In this document: one piece after another, positions 24,142-33,339 of the stretch | Layout: every line of letters begins with the position of its first letter | Position numbering within the stretch: position 1 is the first letter of the stretch | Assembly: GCF_004354365.1 (NCBI RefSeq) | Contig: NZ_SJCY01000011.1 | Span: forward strand, 50,679 to 114,678 | Source: Pedobacter changchengzhani | GTDB lineage: Bacteria > Bacteroidota > Bacteroidia > Sphingobacteriales > Sphingobacteriaceae | Length of the DNA stretch: 64,000 nucleotides | Reading direction: 5' to 3' | Notes under the pieces: model-generated | What the model saw: only the letters and a program-made list of their open reading frames with translations | What the model was told of the DNA's origin: nothing | Database searches by the model: none | Position numbers and translations under genes: made by a program

Positions 24142-25713
24142 TTATGAAATGGTCTGATAAAGTTGGATATATCGATCAACTAGATGAGCAGAAAAGTCGT
24201 GAGCGATAGTAGTGGGTGCATTTTCTCTAATGAGGTTTCTGCTTTGTATATCTACGAAAGCTTTTTCAATCTCCTCGCCGATTTGTTTTGCTTCCAAATT
24301 AGTGATCCATCCAAAGTTGTTTTCTTTAACATAATCGGCTAAGCCAACTTTGTTAGAAATTAAAACTGGTGTGCCCACCGATAAACTTTCTACCACAACG
24401 TTCGCAAAGTTCTCATTATATGAAGTTAAAACCATAAGATCGTGTTGTGCCAAGAGGTTAAATTTAGCGTCATTATTTACTTGTCCAACCCAATTTACTT
24501 TAGCGTCAAGCTTCAAGCTTTTAACTTTAGTCATTAAACTTTCAACGTATTCTTCTTCTCCTGAACCTGCAATTGTTAATTCCCAAGTAAATTTCAATTT
24601 AGCCAGAGCTTCAAATAAAAGTTCTAAACCTTTTTTTTCTTCAATTCTGGATAGGAATATGAGTTTGAATGGGCGGGGTTCGTTTATCGTTTGTCGTATG
24701 TCGTATGTCGTATGTCGTTGTACGTTATACGTTGTTGATGTTTGTTCGTTTGTTTTTAACGCTTCTTCATTGCTCTTTGCTCCTTGTTCCTTGTTCGCTT
24801 TTGGGTCTTTAGTCTTTAAGCTTTGGTCCCAGCCTGTCCGGCCGGCTGGTTTAATTCCTAAACTCTCAACTCTTAACTTTTCACTTTCAACTCCTTGCGC
24901 GTTACCTAATTCTACTAAATTTGGAATAACCGTAATACTTTTGGGTTGAATAAAGTTCAGAATATCCTGTTTTTCTAACTCGCTTGTTGCATGTATGTGG
25001 CAGTAGGAGAGAAGTCTTTTTCCTAATAGTTGATGGATAATTTTTTTAACAAATCCATTTCTATTTTCTTGGGTGTAGCTTGTTAACATTCCGCGAGGCG
25101 ATAATACAACAGGTATTTTATACCACTTTGCTATTAAACAACTAAAAATAGAGACTAAATTCCACCAAGCGTGGATGTGGATGACTAGAGCCTCACCCCG
25201 GCCCTCTCCGAAGGAGAGGGAGTTATTAACTGAGTTACGTTGCGTTACTATTATATTTTTTTTATGAGACTGGATTCTACGCCTTAAAGCCAGAAGCAAT
25301 GCTGGAGAGAAATGCGTGTGGTCTTTTGTTATCCGGTTAAAATAGGTTACTGGTACGCCATCTACTATTTGTCTCTCATTCGACTTAATATTTAGTTCGG
25401 TTTTACCGTTGGCTAGTGTAGTGAAAACCTCGATATCTAATATTTGGTTTTCCTTAATCGTTGTTCGTTGTTCGTTCTTCGTTTCTTCACCTTTAGTCTT
25501 TGAGCTTTGGTCTTTGGTCTTTTCGTTTTGGTCTCCCCCAATCCTAAAAGGGCTTTCTATACTGCCTTGATTGGTTTCTCGATCTTTGAGCTTTAAGCTT
25601 TGGTCTTTGGTCTTCTCTTTAACCAGTGCCTCGCACAATTTAGCCACCGACATGGTTGGTCCGCCATAAATGTAGGCAGGTTTATACGATGCTATAATTT
25701 GAATAATTCTCAA
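24142..25713 (-). CDS. GT4 glycosyltransferase (XYAG1-like) with three in-frame repeat inserts
   Basis: A 523-residue GT-B enzyme; without its inserts it would be about 365-370 residues, the usual GT4 size. Real parts: MRIIQIIASYKPAYIYGGPTMS at the N-terminus, HIHAWWNL and LSPRGMLTSYTQ, then FLSRIEEKKGLELLFEAL, IAGSGEE and the donor motif ENFANVVVESLSVGTPVLIS. Low-complexity inserts interrupt it at residues 33-91, 152-176 and 272-345. All keep frame and lie between conserved segments, so the protein may still work. The N-terminus resembles XrtY-associated glycosyltransferases. It is followed directly by the GT2 gene. Confidence 0.9.
   Translation of the reverse strand: MRIIQIIASYKPAYIYGGPTMSVAKLCEALVKEKTKDQSLKLKDRETNQGSIESPFRIGGDQNEKTKDQSSKTKGEETKNEQRTTIKENQILDIEVFTTLANGKTELNIKSNERQIVDGVPVTYFNRITKDHTHFSPALLLALRRRIQSHKKNIIVTQRNSVNNSLSFGEGRGEALVIHIHAWWNLVSIFSCLIAKWYKIPVVLSPRGMLTSYTQENRNGFVKKIIHQLLGKRLLSYCHIHATSELEKQDILNFIQPKSITVIPNLVELGNAQGVESEKLRVESLGIKPAGRTGWDQSLKTKDPKANKEQGAKSNEEALKTNEQTSTTYNVQRHTTYDIRQTINEPRPFKLIFLSRIEEKKGLELLFEALAKLKFTWELTIAGSGEEEYVESLMTKVKSLKLDAKVNWVGQVNNDAKFNLLAQHDLMVLTSYNENFANVVVESLSVGTPVLISNKVGLADYVKENNFGWITNLEAKQIGEEIEKAFVDIQSRNLIRENAPTTIAHDFSAHLVDRYIQLYQTIS
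24679..24900. repeat. In-frame mosaic repeat in the GT4 gene (insert 3)
   Basis: Contains triplicated GTCGTATGTCGTATGTCGTA, ACGTTATACGTTG, CTTTGCTCCTTGTTCCTTG and CTTTAGTCTTTAAGCTTTGG motifs. It encodes Lys/Glu/Thr/Tyr-rich filler (SLKTKDPKANKEQGAK, TTYNVQRHTTYDIRQT) between two conserved GT4 segments. Confidence 0.85.
25186..25260. repeat. In-frame CTCTCCGAAGGAGAGG hairpin repeat in the GT4 gene (insert 2)
   Basis: The palindrome CCCTCTCCGAAGGAGAGGG lies in a 75-bp insert that encodes SLSFGEGRGEA. The same hairpin family occurs between genes at 52705-52760. Confidence 0.8.
25441..25617. repeat. In-frame AAAGACCAAAGC-type repeat in the GT4 gene (insert 1)
   Basis: Repeated TCTTTGAGCTTTGGTCTTTGG and GTTGTTCGTTGTTCG motifs. 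It encodes EKTKDQSLKLKDRE and EKTKDQSSKTKGEE, two copies of the same filler. Confidence 0.85.
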
Positions 25714-25739
25714 AATAAAATAACGATTTTCATATTTCT

Positions 25740-25785
25740 AAACCTTAACCAACCAACCAAAAAACTAACCAACAAACTAAGCTTC
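25740..25785. repeat. CCAACCAACC repeat at the Wzy-like gene end
   Basis: A short run of AACCAACCAACC and ACTAACC units. It touches the TAG stop of the Wzy-like gene and repeats the motif found before lpxB. Confidence 0.8.
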
Positions 25786-27210
25786 TTTAACCGAAAATTT
25801 TGGCATTATTATTTTAAACATAATTAGCAGTTTGCATAAAGCAAGCATAATTAAGTAACTATAAAAAATATTATTAATCATAAACTCAAAATTATTTCCG
25901 CGCCATAGTTGTTGGAACAAACTGTTAAATACGATTATACAACCTAGCTCATAACTACCAAATAATTTTTCTGCCAAATTGCACATACTTTGCATCATTA
26001 GCCCATAAATCAGCATGGTAAAAAAAACACCAGGAATGCCCCAGCTGAGGTAAGCATCAACCACAGGCCTCGTTTTAGCAGAAACGGAAGAAAATCTACT
26101 TGCCACACCAGCGTCGTAAACTCTTTTCATTGAAACATCTTCGGTATTGGGTTTATTTTTCCAAAATATCCTCGGGATTAAATTTATAAATGAATCTTCT
26201 AAAATTTCAAAGCCATAATAATCGTGGTGTGCGGGCACGTAAGCAACAAAAGTGGTAAACATGTCAATTTCACTTAATCGATTGGTTAAAAAACTCCAAT
26301 TTGTTTCTTCAATTTCATCTTGATTTGAATTGCCCAATAATGTTTCAAAGGCTTCTGTTCTGGCTTCCTCTGCAGAAACGCTTCCATTCCATGAAGATCT
26401 TACAACTGTATTGTAGGTAGGTAAAAAGTACAATAAAATATAAGCTACTGGAATAGACGACCAAATAATTGCCTTTTTATAATAAGGTAAAAATAAACAT
26501 GCAAGTATAATTACATTGGTAATAATTGGTTCTTTGTATCCACTTAAACTGGCATTTAAAAAATTACCAATAAATATGAAAGCACCAACCAAAAAATAAT
26601 TTAGGTTTTTCTCTACTACCCCGCGTACCAAAAGAACCGCGCCACAGCTTATTGCCACAGCCATTATTGGTAATGCAACTTGTATAAGGCCGGGTAAATA
26701 CTGACAAATAAAACCAATAATGTAACTGATAATAGATAGACCAATTAAATAGTTATGGCCACTATAAAATGTGTAATTTTTTGGTTGAATAGGTTCTTTT
26801 TTTATCTTTAAAATTATCCCTGTTACGATTGCGGCGTGGGCAAGTAAACTCAATCTCTGACATTGCGCAATAATATATGTTTTTTCTGAGCCTTGAAATT
26901 GAAGTCCTTTTTCTACTTGTGTAAAATATCTATACCCCAAATGATCCATAAAATAAAATATGGATGTTACGCACATAAAGCCAGCAAATACAAATTGAGT
27001 GAGGTAAATTGGCCTCATAATTTGCTTGTAAATAGGCAAATCTTCGTTATAATATTTTGATGGTGAGAACCATGTCCAATAAAATATAAATAACGACCCC
27101 AACCAAGCAATAATATACGATGCAATTGGAATACCACTAAACAGGTAGGCTAAAATTACAGGAATGTAAAGCGGTACAATGGTTTTCGATCGCTCGTTTG
27201 CTCCGGTCAT
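25777..27210 (-). CDS. Wzy-like polysaccharide polymerase (exosortase-associated)
   Basis: A 477-residue polytopic membrane protein with about 11-12 hydrophobic segments and a large loop (about 265-370) holding WNGSVSAEEARTEAFE, IPRIFWKNKP and VVDAYLSWGIPGVFF. This layout, with RIFW.NKP in the periplasmic loop, is that of O-antigen-polymerase-like proteins associated with XrtY. It should join repeat units in the periplasm. Its ATG overlaps the preceding gene's stop (ATGA type, 27207-27210). Confidence 0.85.
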   Translation of the reverse strand: MTGANERSKTIVPLYIPVILAYLFSGIPIASYIIAWLGSLFIFYWTWFSPSKYYNEDLPIYKQIMRPIYLTQFVFAGFMCVTSIFYFMDHLGYRYFTQVEKGLQFQGSEKTYIIAQCQRLSLLAHAAIVTGIILKIKKEPIQPKNYTFYSGHNYLIGLSIISYIIGFICQYLPGLIQVALPIMAVAISCGAVLLVRGVVEKNLNYFLVGAFIFIGNFLNASLSGYKEPIITNVIILACLFLPYYKKAIIWSSIPVAYILLYFLPTYNTVVRSSWNGSVSAEEARTEAFETLLGNSNQDEIEETNWSFLTNRLSEIDMFTTFVAYVPAHHDYYGFEILEDSFINLIPRIFWKNKPNTEDVSMKRVYDAGVASRFSSVSAKTRPVVDAYLSWGIPGVFFTMLIYGLMMQSMCNLAEKLFGSYELGCIIVFNSLFQQLWRGNNFEFMINNIFYSYLIMLALCKLLIMFKIIMPKFSVKEA

Positions 27211-28712
27211 ATTTTATCTAATTCAGTTTTAATAGCGGTTACTTGGTTATCAAAACTCCAAGAAGCTATTTTAGCTAGAGAAGCTTTGCCCATATTACGC
27301 AATAAATCTTTATTTGCACACATCGTGATTAGTTTGCTTTGTAAATCACTTTCATTTTCTGATTCAAAGATATAACCATTTTTGCCATTTGTAACTAAAT
27401 CAATCCCGCAACCCACCTTATCCGAAATTAGAACAGCCTTGCCCGAGGCCATTGCTTCGTTAACAGCTAAACCCCAGGTTTCACTTAACGATGGTAAGCA
27501 AAATAAATCACAAGCTTGGTAAACCACAGGCATTTGCAATTGATTTTGAAAATCCATAAAATGAACGTTTTTAGTTATGAGATGTGAGATATGAGATATG
27601 AGATTTGGGTGCTTATCCTGCGTGATGTATTCCTCAAATCTTTTACCTTTCACCTTTAAACCTTCATCCACTAACGCCTCACCGCTAACCCCTAAACCTT
27701 GAGCTTTATCTTCTGCTAAACTTTCAACTTCTTTAAGCTTTGAACTTTCAACTTCCTTTTCCGCTAGCCCATCACCGCTAATCGCTAAACTACTCTTCAA
27801 CTTTAAGCTTTCTTCTAATTCTCCATTTCCGACAAAAAGTAAATGAATTCCTGTCCTTCGGACATCCCCTAAAGGGGAAACTGTTTGATCGACGAGGGTA
27901 CTAGTTTTTATGACTTGGGAATTCTGACTTTGAACTTTAAACTTTATACTTTGATCCTTTGTCTTTGGTCTTCGGTCTTCCAACTTTTTCATGATTTCTG
28001 ACTCCTTCGTCATTCCAATAAAGGCATTAAGTAAAAGTTCAGGGTTTTTTACTTTTTCAAATTTTCCAGCGAAAAGAATGAGCGTATCTTCCTCGGCGAT
28101 GCCCAAATTTGATCTCAACGCATTCGCTTCTTGGGTTCGATTTTCGGCAAACCGTTCATTATCAATTGCATGTGGTGCGAATATCAATTGAGATTCCTTA
28201 AATCCGTATTTTTTGAAATAATTTTTATTAGCTCTGCCAACGTAGAAAGCGAAATTTACTTTACTGTAAACCCATTTTAAAAAGAGATTTTTCACAACAG
28301 ATTTTAATCCCATTCGATTATTAAATAAAGTGGAATCTCCTCTGAAATAAATCGGAATTTTACCCTTAAAAAATCTAAACGCTTGCAAATGGCTCTTCCA
28401 AGCCCAACCATAAATTAAAATCGCGTCAGGTTTAAAATCACTTACTTTTAATATTAAATCTGGATTAACGATGCCATTAAAATGATGCGTACCCTTATCC
28501 TCCGCCGTATTCTTTAAAAATTCATACTCGTAACCATATAAAAGAGGCAAATCCCATTCGACCTGTTTTTTGAAACCTTGATCGAACTTTTTTAGCGAAC
28601 TTTCTCCCCAAGTATAAAAAACTTTTAAGTCTATACTTTTAGCCAAAAGCTGAAATACTGGCGCATAATATTGAATGGGATGGGTAGTAATTATAGCCAA
28701 TTTTTTACTCAT
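27207..28712 (-). CDS. GT4 glycosyltransferase with two in-frame repeat inserts
   Basis: A 501-residue GT-B enzyme, about 120 residues longer than usual. Conserved parts: ITTHPIQYYAPVFQLLAK, GWAWKSHLQAF, LILFAGKFEKVKNPELLLNAF, LLFVGNGELEE, NVHFMDFQNQLQMPVVYQACD and SLSETWGLAVNEAMASGKAVL. Two inserts split the C-terminal Rossmann half at residues 241-287 (KKLEDRRPKTKDQSIKFKVQ...) and 305-379 (VESSKLKEVESLAEDKAQGL...). Both lie at loops between strands, so the fold may survive. It sits between an FkbM methyltransferase and the Wzy-like gene. Confidence 0.9.
   Translation of the reverse strand: MSKKLAIITTHPIQYYAPVFQLLAKSIDLKVFYTWGESSLKKFDQGFKKQVEWDLPLLYGYEYEFLKNTAEDKGTHHFNGIVNPDLILKVSDFKPDAILIYGWAWKSHLQAFRFFKGKIPIYFRGDSTLFNNRMGLKSVVKNLFLKWVYSKVNFAFYVGRANKNYFKKYGFKESQLIFAPHAIDNERFAENRTQEANALRSNLGIAEEDTLILFAGKFEKVKNPELLLNAFIGMTKESEIMKKLEDRRPKTKDQSIKFKVQSQNSQVIKTSTLVDQTVSPLGDVRRTGIHLLFVGNGELEESLKLKSSLAISGDGLAEKEVESSKLKEVESLAEDKAQGLGVSGEALVDEGLKVKGKRFEEYITQDKHPNLISHISHLITKNVHFMDFQNQLQMPVVYQACDLFCLPSLSETWGLAVNEAMASGKAVLISDKVGCGIDLVTNGKNGYIFESENESDLQSKLITMCANKDLLRNMGKASLAKIASWSFDNQVTAIKTELDKI
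27576..27800. repeat. In-frame mosaic repeat (insert 2) in a GT4 gene
   Basis: Includes GAGATGTGAGATATGAGATA, CTTTACC..CTTTAAACC and CTTTAAGCTTTGAACTTTCAAC units and two copies of CGCTAACCCCTAAAC / CGCTAATCGCTAAAC. It encodes residues 305-379 with no stop codon in the used frame. Confidence 0.85.
27852..27992. repeat. In-frame mosaic repeat (insert 1) in a GT4 gene
   Basis: Holds GTCCTTCGGACATCCCCTAAAGGGG (two overlapping palindromes), then CTTTGAACTTTAAACTTTATAC and CTTTGTCTTTGGTCTTCGG. It encodes residues 241-287. Confidence 0.85.
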
Positions 28713-29520
28713 AATATTTCGCTAAAATGTTTCCCGATAGGAGGTTTTGAAAGTTTTTGACATCCACTAAACCTTTTCTAGTGACGTATTGAAAACGATA
28801 ACCCGATTTCGCCAGCATCAACAAAATATAATCTTCCGATCTTCCTGTTTTTTCATGATAATGCTTATCATATTCAAAAATAATCTTCGGTTTATTTTTA
28901 TTAATGGTTTGCATTAAACCTTCTATTACGAAACTTTCGTATCCTTCTACATCTACTTTAATAAAATCAACCTTTTTTCCCCCAATAATTTCATCTCCTA
29001 CAAAACAATTAATAGGTGTTTGTCTGCCTTGTTCAAATAAGTTAAATGCACCAGGATTAGTACTTTTCGCATCAACATCAATAATGATTTGTTCTTTTTG
29101 ATTACTTAAAGCGATGTTGTAAGTGGTTATATTTAGAAAGCTGTTTAATCCTATATTATTATTTAGTGCTTTAAAGTTTTGTGGTACAGGTTCAAAGGAT
29201 TTAACTGAACCGTTTTCTCCAGTAAGTTGTGCAAAGTATAAGGTATGGAAACCAATATTTGCGCCAACATCCAAAATCTGGTCACCTTTTTTAATAATCG
29301 ATTTAAATACTTTTTTAAGTTCGGGCTCGTAATCGCCAGTGTACACAATTTTCCCACCAATCCAAGTAGCCGTGTCGCAACAGATTTCGAAATCGCCTGT
29401 TAATGGTTGTACGATTGTAGAATGCTTTTTAAATTTGTTATGGGTAAACAAATAATTAAATATTCTATCCTGACCACTAAAAAAAGCTCTTCTTAAAATG
29501 AATTGATATATGGATTGCAT
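28705..29520 (-). CDS. FkbM family methyltransferase
   Basis: A 271-residue SAM-dependent methyltransferase. ILDVGANIGFHTLYFAQL is motif I, SFEPVPQNFKALNNNIGLN motif II, and FIKVDVEGYESFVIEGL the FkbM-specific acidic motif. Such enzymes O-methylate sugars in surface glycans. It overlaps the next gene by 8 bases. The upstream gap to the preceding glycosyltransferase is filled with dispersed repeats. Confidence 0.92.
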   Translation of the reverse strand: MQSIYQFILRRAFFSGQDRIFNYLFTHNKFKKHSTIVQPLTGDFEICCDTATWIGGKIVYTGDYEPELKKVFKSIIKKGDQILDVGANIGFHTLYFAQLTGENGSVKSFEPVPQNFKALNNNIGLNSFLNITTYNIALSNQKEQIIIDVDAKSTNPGAFNLFEQGRQTPINCFVGDEIIGGKKVDFIKVDVEGYESFVIEGLMQTINKNKPKIIFEYDKHYHEKTGRSEDYILLMLAKSGYRFQYVTRKGLVDVKNFQNLLSGNILAKYYE

Positions 29521-29783
29521 GTTTTTTTAAATAGATTTTGTCATCCGACAGCTATCGGATCTGAGGAACGAAGAATCTATTTTAGATAATTTCATATTTC
29601 CTCTTCGAAAGTGTGAGTTTGGGAACTGATAAGTTAAGTAGTTAAACAAACGGTGATTTTTAAACGAAAGGCGATCTACCTTAACTTGTATTCTTTCTCT
29701 GTGGTCTCTGTGCAAAACTCTTTGCCCTCTGTGGTTAAAAAACTGGTGCGAATTCCCTAACATAGATCCCTCGTATCTCGGGG
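29521..29783. repeat. Dispersed repeats between a GT gene and the FkbM gene
   Basis: No gene is supported. A nested palindrome spans 29529-29582: outer arms AAATAGATT/AATCTATTT, inner ATCCGA...TCGGAT, with GAGGAACGAAGAATCT between. From 29690 comes CTCTGTGGTCTCTGTG...CCCTCTGTGGTTAA, the inverted form of the CACAGAG/CACGGA family, then CCCTCGTATCTCGGGG, which touches the stop codon of the next gene. Confidence 0.8.
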
Positions 29784-31082
29784 TCACAAATTTAGAAAAT
29801 GAAAACCCATAACTTCGTTAAATAATTTTACCTGCTTTTCCGACATCGCTTTGGCGGTATAAGGCTTAAAAGCTTCCCAGTCCGTAGCAGGGATTAGGTT
29901 ATTTTTAATACCTTCTAAATAATTGGACAGCGTTTTAAAAGCAAATTCCTCTTCTGATCCTATCCCAATATAATAACCAGCGTTACAATCTTTTAATATT
30001 TTGGTGGCACTGCTTCCTGAATGTAAAACGGCTAATAATGGTTTTTTTGCTAAAATATAAGGGTACAACTTCGAAGCGGTGTAATCTGCTTGGTTGGACC
30101 CGACAATCATCAAGCCATCGGCATTTTGTAAGTTTTTTATGCTTTCATAGAACCCAATTCTATCGGTATATTCGCTCACATAATTGGTCAGGCCGAAGTC
30201 TGACGCAACTGGCTTCACTGTAAATTCGCCCTTACCTTTTGGTGCATAGCTTGTGCCAATAAAATGCATGCTAATTTTTTCAAATCGCTGGGGGTCTTCC
30301 TTTAGGCCTTTTTTAAATGCACTAAATAAAGTTTGTAGAGCTGGTTTCAAATCATGCCCACCACGACCTACATAAACCAAATTCACTTGTTTTTTCTCTG
30401 CTTTATAAACTAAATTAAGTTGTTCATTGTATTCTGTTGCGATTTCAAAATCAACCTCAAAAGCGCCAAAGGTAATTACAGCACTTAGTTTGTTTTTTAG
30501 TCGCGGATAGCGCTGCTCCAAAGTTTCAATGTAATTGGCCGAAACTGCAATTAAACCATCAACAGCTTTCATGGCTAAAGGCTCCAAGTATTTATTCAAT
30601 CGATACGAAAACCAGTATTTTTTTGGACGTTCTGCCTTAGGCTTATCTTTGTAATAATCAGTATGCCAAGGGTCTTGCATATCAATTACATAAGGAATGC
30701 CGAATTTCTTTTTCCAATAGGTACCTAAAATACATACTGGAAATTCGGTAGTCGAAAAATATATTAAGTCAAATTTTTTGGTTTTAAGTAATTCATTTCC
30801 TTTTTTCCTGATAAACCACAATGATCTTAAAGCTAAACTTCCCAAACCAACTTTAGCCGTGTATTTTTTTGATAATGCCTTAACGCGATGTATAGGTATT
30901 GAAGTTGGAACGGTGTTTAGCAACAATTCATCTTTTACCACATCCGTGAATTTTTGGTCGACCGTAATCACTTCTGCTTGCCAACCCAATTCCTCAAAAT
31001 AAGGTAAACTCATTCTAATGCGTTGCAAATCGGCAGTATTGGATGGAGGGAAGTGAGGGGAAATGATGAGGAGGCGTTTCAA
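29784..31082 (-). CDS. GT4-like glycosyltransferase
   Basis: A 432-residue GT-B protein: RLLIISPHFPPSNTADLQRI at the N-terminus, YVIDMQDPWHTDYY and VDGLIAVSANYIETL in the acceptor half, LVYVGRGGHDLKPALQTLF at the linker, and SKLYPYILAKKPLLAVLHSG in place of the classic E(x7)E donor motif. It belongs to the divergent group that acts on surface polysaccharides; the sugar is not known. Start and stop overlap its neighbour by 4 bases (31079-31082). Confidence 0.88.
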   Translation of the reverse strand: MKRLLIISPHFPPSNTADLQRIRMSLPYFEELGWQAEVITVDQKFTDVVKDELLLNTVPTSIPIHRVKALSKKYTAKVGLGSLALRSLWFIRKKGNELLKTKKFDLIYFSTTEFPVCILGTYWKKKFGIPYVIDMQDPWHTDYYKDKPKAERPKKYWFSYRLNKYLEPLAMKAVDGLIAVSANYIETLEQRYPRLKNKLSAVITFGAFEVDFEIATEYNEQLNLVYKAEKKQVNLVYVGRGGHDLKPALQTLFSAFKKGLKEDPQRFEKISMHFIGTSYAPKGKGEFTVKPVASDFGLTNYVSEYTDRIGFYESIKNLQNADGLMIVGSNQADYTASKLYPYILAKKPLLAVLHSGSSATKILKDCNAGYYIGIGSEEEFAFKTLSNYLEGIKNNLIPATDWEAFKPYTAKAMSEKQVKLFNEVMGFHFLNL

Positions 31083-32317
31083 ATTGTTGCCAAAGTTTGT
31101 TCTACAATATTGAGAAATTTCAGTTTTTCTACTTCCCAGTTAAGCTCTTCATCCGCATATTTTTTGGCTTGTTTTTGGTGAGCCAATAATAACGTTCTGT
31201 CTTCTAGGTATGTTTTTATTACTTTTGATAATGATGCTGGATCATTTTTTTTATAAATCATCCCCATATTTGGGTATTCCTCTAAAAGAGACGATTGGGC
31301 AGTTGTATCAGATGCGATTACAGCCAAGCCTGCTTGAATGTAGGTGAAGATTTTGTTGCTCAGCGCCGAATCGTTATTAATAGAAAATGCAGGTTCTGTA
31401 GCCAAGCCTATGTCAAATTGATTAAGATAATTTTGTACATCATCAGGATGAATAGGTGCTTGAAAGAATATTTTAGGTGGATGATTGAATTGTAAGTGAT
31501 GAGTAATTTCCTCAAACTTTTGTTTCATTACATCTGATAAATAGCCTAAAATATAAAATTCAATCTCAAACTCCTGCAACTTCTTTAAAGCGGTAAACAC
31601 ATCTTGAAGGCCCCTAGACAAACCAACGTTTTGAGAAAACCAAACGAGTTTAATTGCGTGATTATTTGATGTTTTTATCGTTAAGTTTTCTTGCTTTGGG
31701 AAAACGTTTAAAATGCCATTGAATATAAGTTTTGGAAATAATTTTTTATAATAAGCTGCTATTTGAGGGCTACTTGTGGTTAAATAATCAACTTTAGGGA
31801 AGTATTTTTCTTCAATAAATTTTTTTAGTTTAACATGGATGTCTGTTGCCTTATTACTCATTTCATAACGATGAAGATCTTCTGCATCGAAACCAGATTT
31901 TGCTTTGTTTCTTTTTGCAGCATTCACCGCTGCGGGTAATGCTGCTAGATTATGGGCAATGTATAAATCTGAAGATATTTTACACGCTTTTCGCGATAAA
32001 GCCATTGCGCATCGCCCTATACTTAATTCAGCTAGATGATATTTTAAGCCAATTTTTCGGGATAAGATATTGGCGATTTTACTGATGATGCGTAATTTCC
32101 AATACGAAAAACGATTCGTGTCTGGTGTTCCACCTACTCTAATCGCTTTCCATTTTTTTGAAGCAATTAAAGTTTCATCTGCTATGGTTGCCCAATCGTT
32201 CCAATATTGATAAATCAAAGTCACCTCATAACCCGCTTCTACCAATGCATCGGCTTCTTTTACTAGTCGCGGGTTAAGGGAAGGTTGACCGGAAGTGATG
32301 AGGACAATCTTACTCAT
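31079..32317 (-). CDS. GT4-like glycosyltransferase
   Basis: A 412-residue GT-B protein. KIVLITSGQPSLNPRLVKEA opens the acceptor domain; AEDLHRYEMS and YLTTSSPQIAAYYK follow; LVWFSQNVGLSRGLQDVFTAL starts the donor domain, closed by SNKIFTYIQAGLAVIASDT. It resembles the preceding glycosyltransferase in general form. Translational coupling on both sides (4-base overlaps) places it firmly in the operon. Confidence 0.88.
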   Translation of the reverse strand: MSKIVLITSGQPSLNPRLVKEADALVEAGYEVTLIYQYWNDWATIADETLIASKKWKAIRVGGTPDTNRFSYWKLRIISKIANILSRKIGLKYHLAELSIGRCAMALSRKACKISSDLYIAHNLAALPAAVNAAKRNKAKSGFDAEDLHRYEMSNKATDIHVKLKKFIEEKYFPKVDYLTTSSPQIAAYYKKLFPKLIFNGILNVFPKQENLTIKTSNNHAIKLVWFSQNVGLSRGLQDVFTALKKLQEFEIEFYILGYLSDVMKQKFEEITHHLQFNHPPKIFFQAPIHPDDVQNYLNQFDIGLATEPAFSINNDSALSNKIFTYIQAGLAVIASDTTAQSSLLEEYPNMGMIYKKNDPASLSKVIKTYLEDRTLLLAHQKQAKKYADEELNWEVEKLKFLNIVEQTLATI

Positions 32318-33339
32318 TTATTATTGTCGATCATTTTTTGATACAATTCCAAGTAATGATTAATAATTATTGTTGAAGAAAATCTTTCTTCGCAATCTCG
32401 TCTGATATTTTGTCTATTTAATTGTGGCACCTTACCTATTAGACCAATCATTTCTTCGACAGTGTTGCAACTAAATCCATTAATTCCATTGATAACAATT
32501 TCTGGAACAGACCCTCGATTAAATGCAATTACGGGAGTTCCGCAGGCCATCGCTTCAGCCATTACAATGCCGAAGGGTTCATTCCATTCAATAGGCATCA
32601 GAAATGCCAAGGCACTACCTAAGAGCTTGTTTTTTTGTGAATCGTTTACTGGACCAATGTAGGTAATGGTATCTGACAGGTAAGGTTTAATTTCCTGCTC
32701 AAAATAATTTTGATATTCAGCTGGAATATTTCCAGCAATAATTAGCCTTTTATTCGTTGCCTGAGCTACTTTTATTGCAATATGTGTACCTTTTATAGGT
32801 TCAATTCGTCCTAAAAATACTAAAGGAGCATCTTCCTTTATTTTTTCGACAAAATCGTAAATTGATAAATCTACTCCATTAAATATTGGATAGGATGTAG
32901 CGAAAGGTGATATTTGGTTACTGATATAGGCACTGCAACCCGTAAACGATAGTGAATTTTTCCTCGACAATGTTATTGCCTTTTTAATTTGCCCTAATGA
33001 TGGCTCTCTTTGGTAACTCATCAGTTTAGGTAACTTAACTGGTAATTGCGGTAGCAAATAAGCCAATCGTCCAAAGCTGTGAACGATGTCGAAATTATTC
33101 TTTATAAGTATTCGATTAATTAAAAATGTATTTTTAATCACATCTAATTTATTGCTGCTGCTTAATCCACTATACGCAAATAGTTTTGCTGATGTGTTAG
33201 AATCTGGATGCGCAAATAAGCTAACTTTATGCCCAAGTTTTATATAACCTTCAATTAACATGGATATAATTCTTTCTATTCCTCCGTATAAAAGGGGAGG
33301 AACAGGCAATTCCGGATCGGCTATAATTGCTATTTTCAA
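32314..33339 (-). CDS. GT4 glycosyltransferase
   Basis: A 341-residue enzyme with a typical GT4 layout: LYGGIERIISMLIEGYIKLG near the N-terminus, FLGRIEPIKGTHIAIKVA at the donor domain start, and EPFGIVMAEAMACGTPVIAF as the full E(x7)E donor motif. It is a paralogue of the next gene (33336-34355): both share GGxER, IxRxGxxKG and ANACG/AMACG signatures and short, loop-poor domains. They probably arose by duplication and now use different acceptors. Confidence 0.92.
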   Translation of the reverse strand: MKIAIIADPELPVPPLLYGGIERIISMLIEGYIKLGHKVSLFAHPDSNTSAKLFAYSGLSSSNKLDVIKNTFLINRILIKNNFDIVHSFGRLAYLLPQLPVKLPKLMSYQREPSLGQIKKAITLSRKNSLSFTGCSAYISNQISPFATSYPIFNGVDLSIYDFVEKIKEDAPLVFLGRIEPIKGTHIAIKVAQATNKRLIIAGNIPAEYQNYFEQEIKPYLSDTITYIGPVNDSQKNKLLGSALAFLMPIEWNEPFGIVMAEAMACGTPVIAFNRGSVPEIVINGINGFSCNTVEEMIGLIGKVPQLNRQNIRRDCEERFSSTIIINHYLELYQKMIDNNK

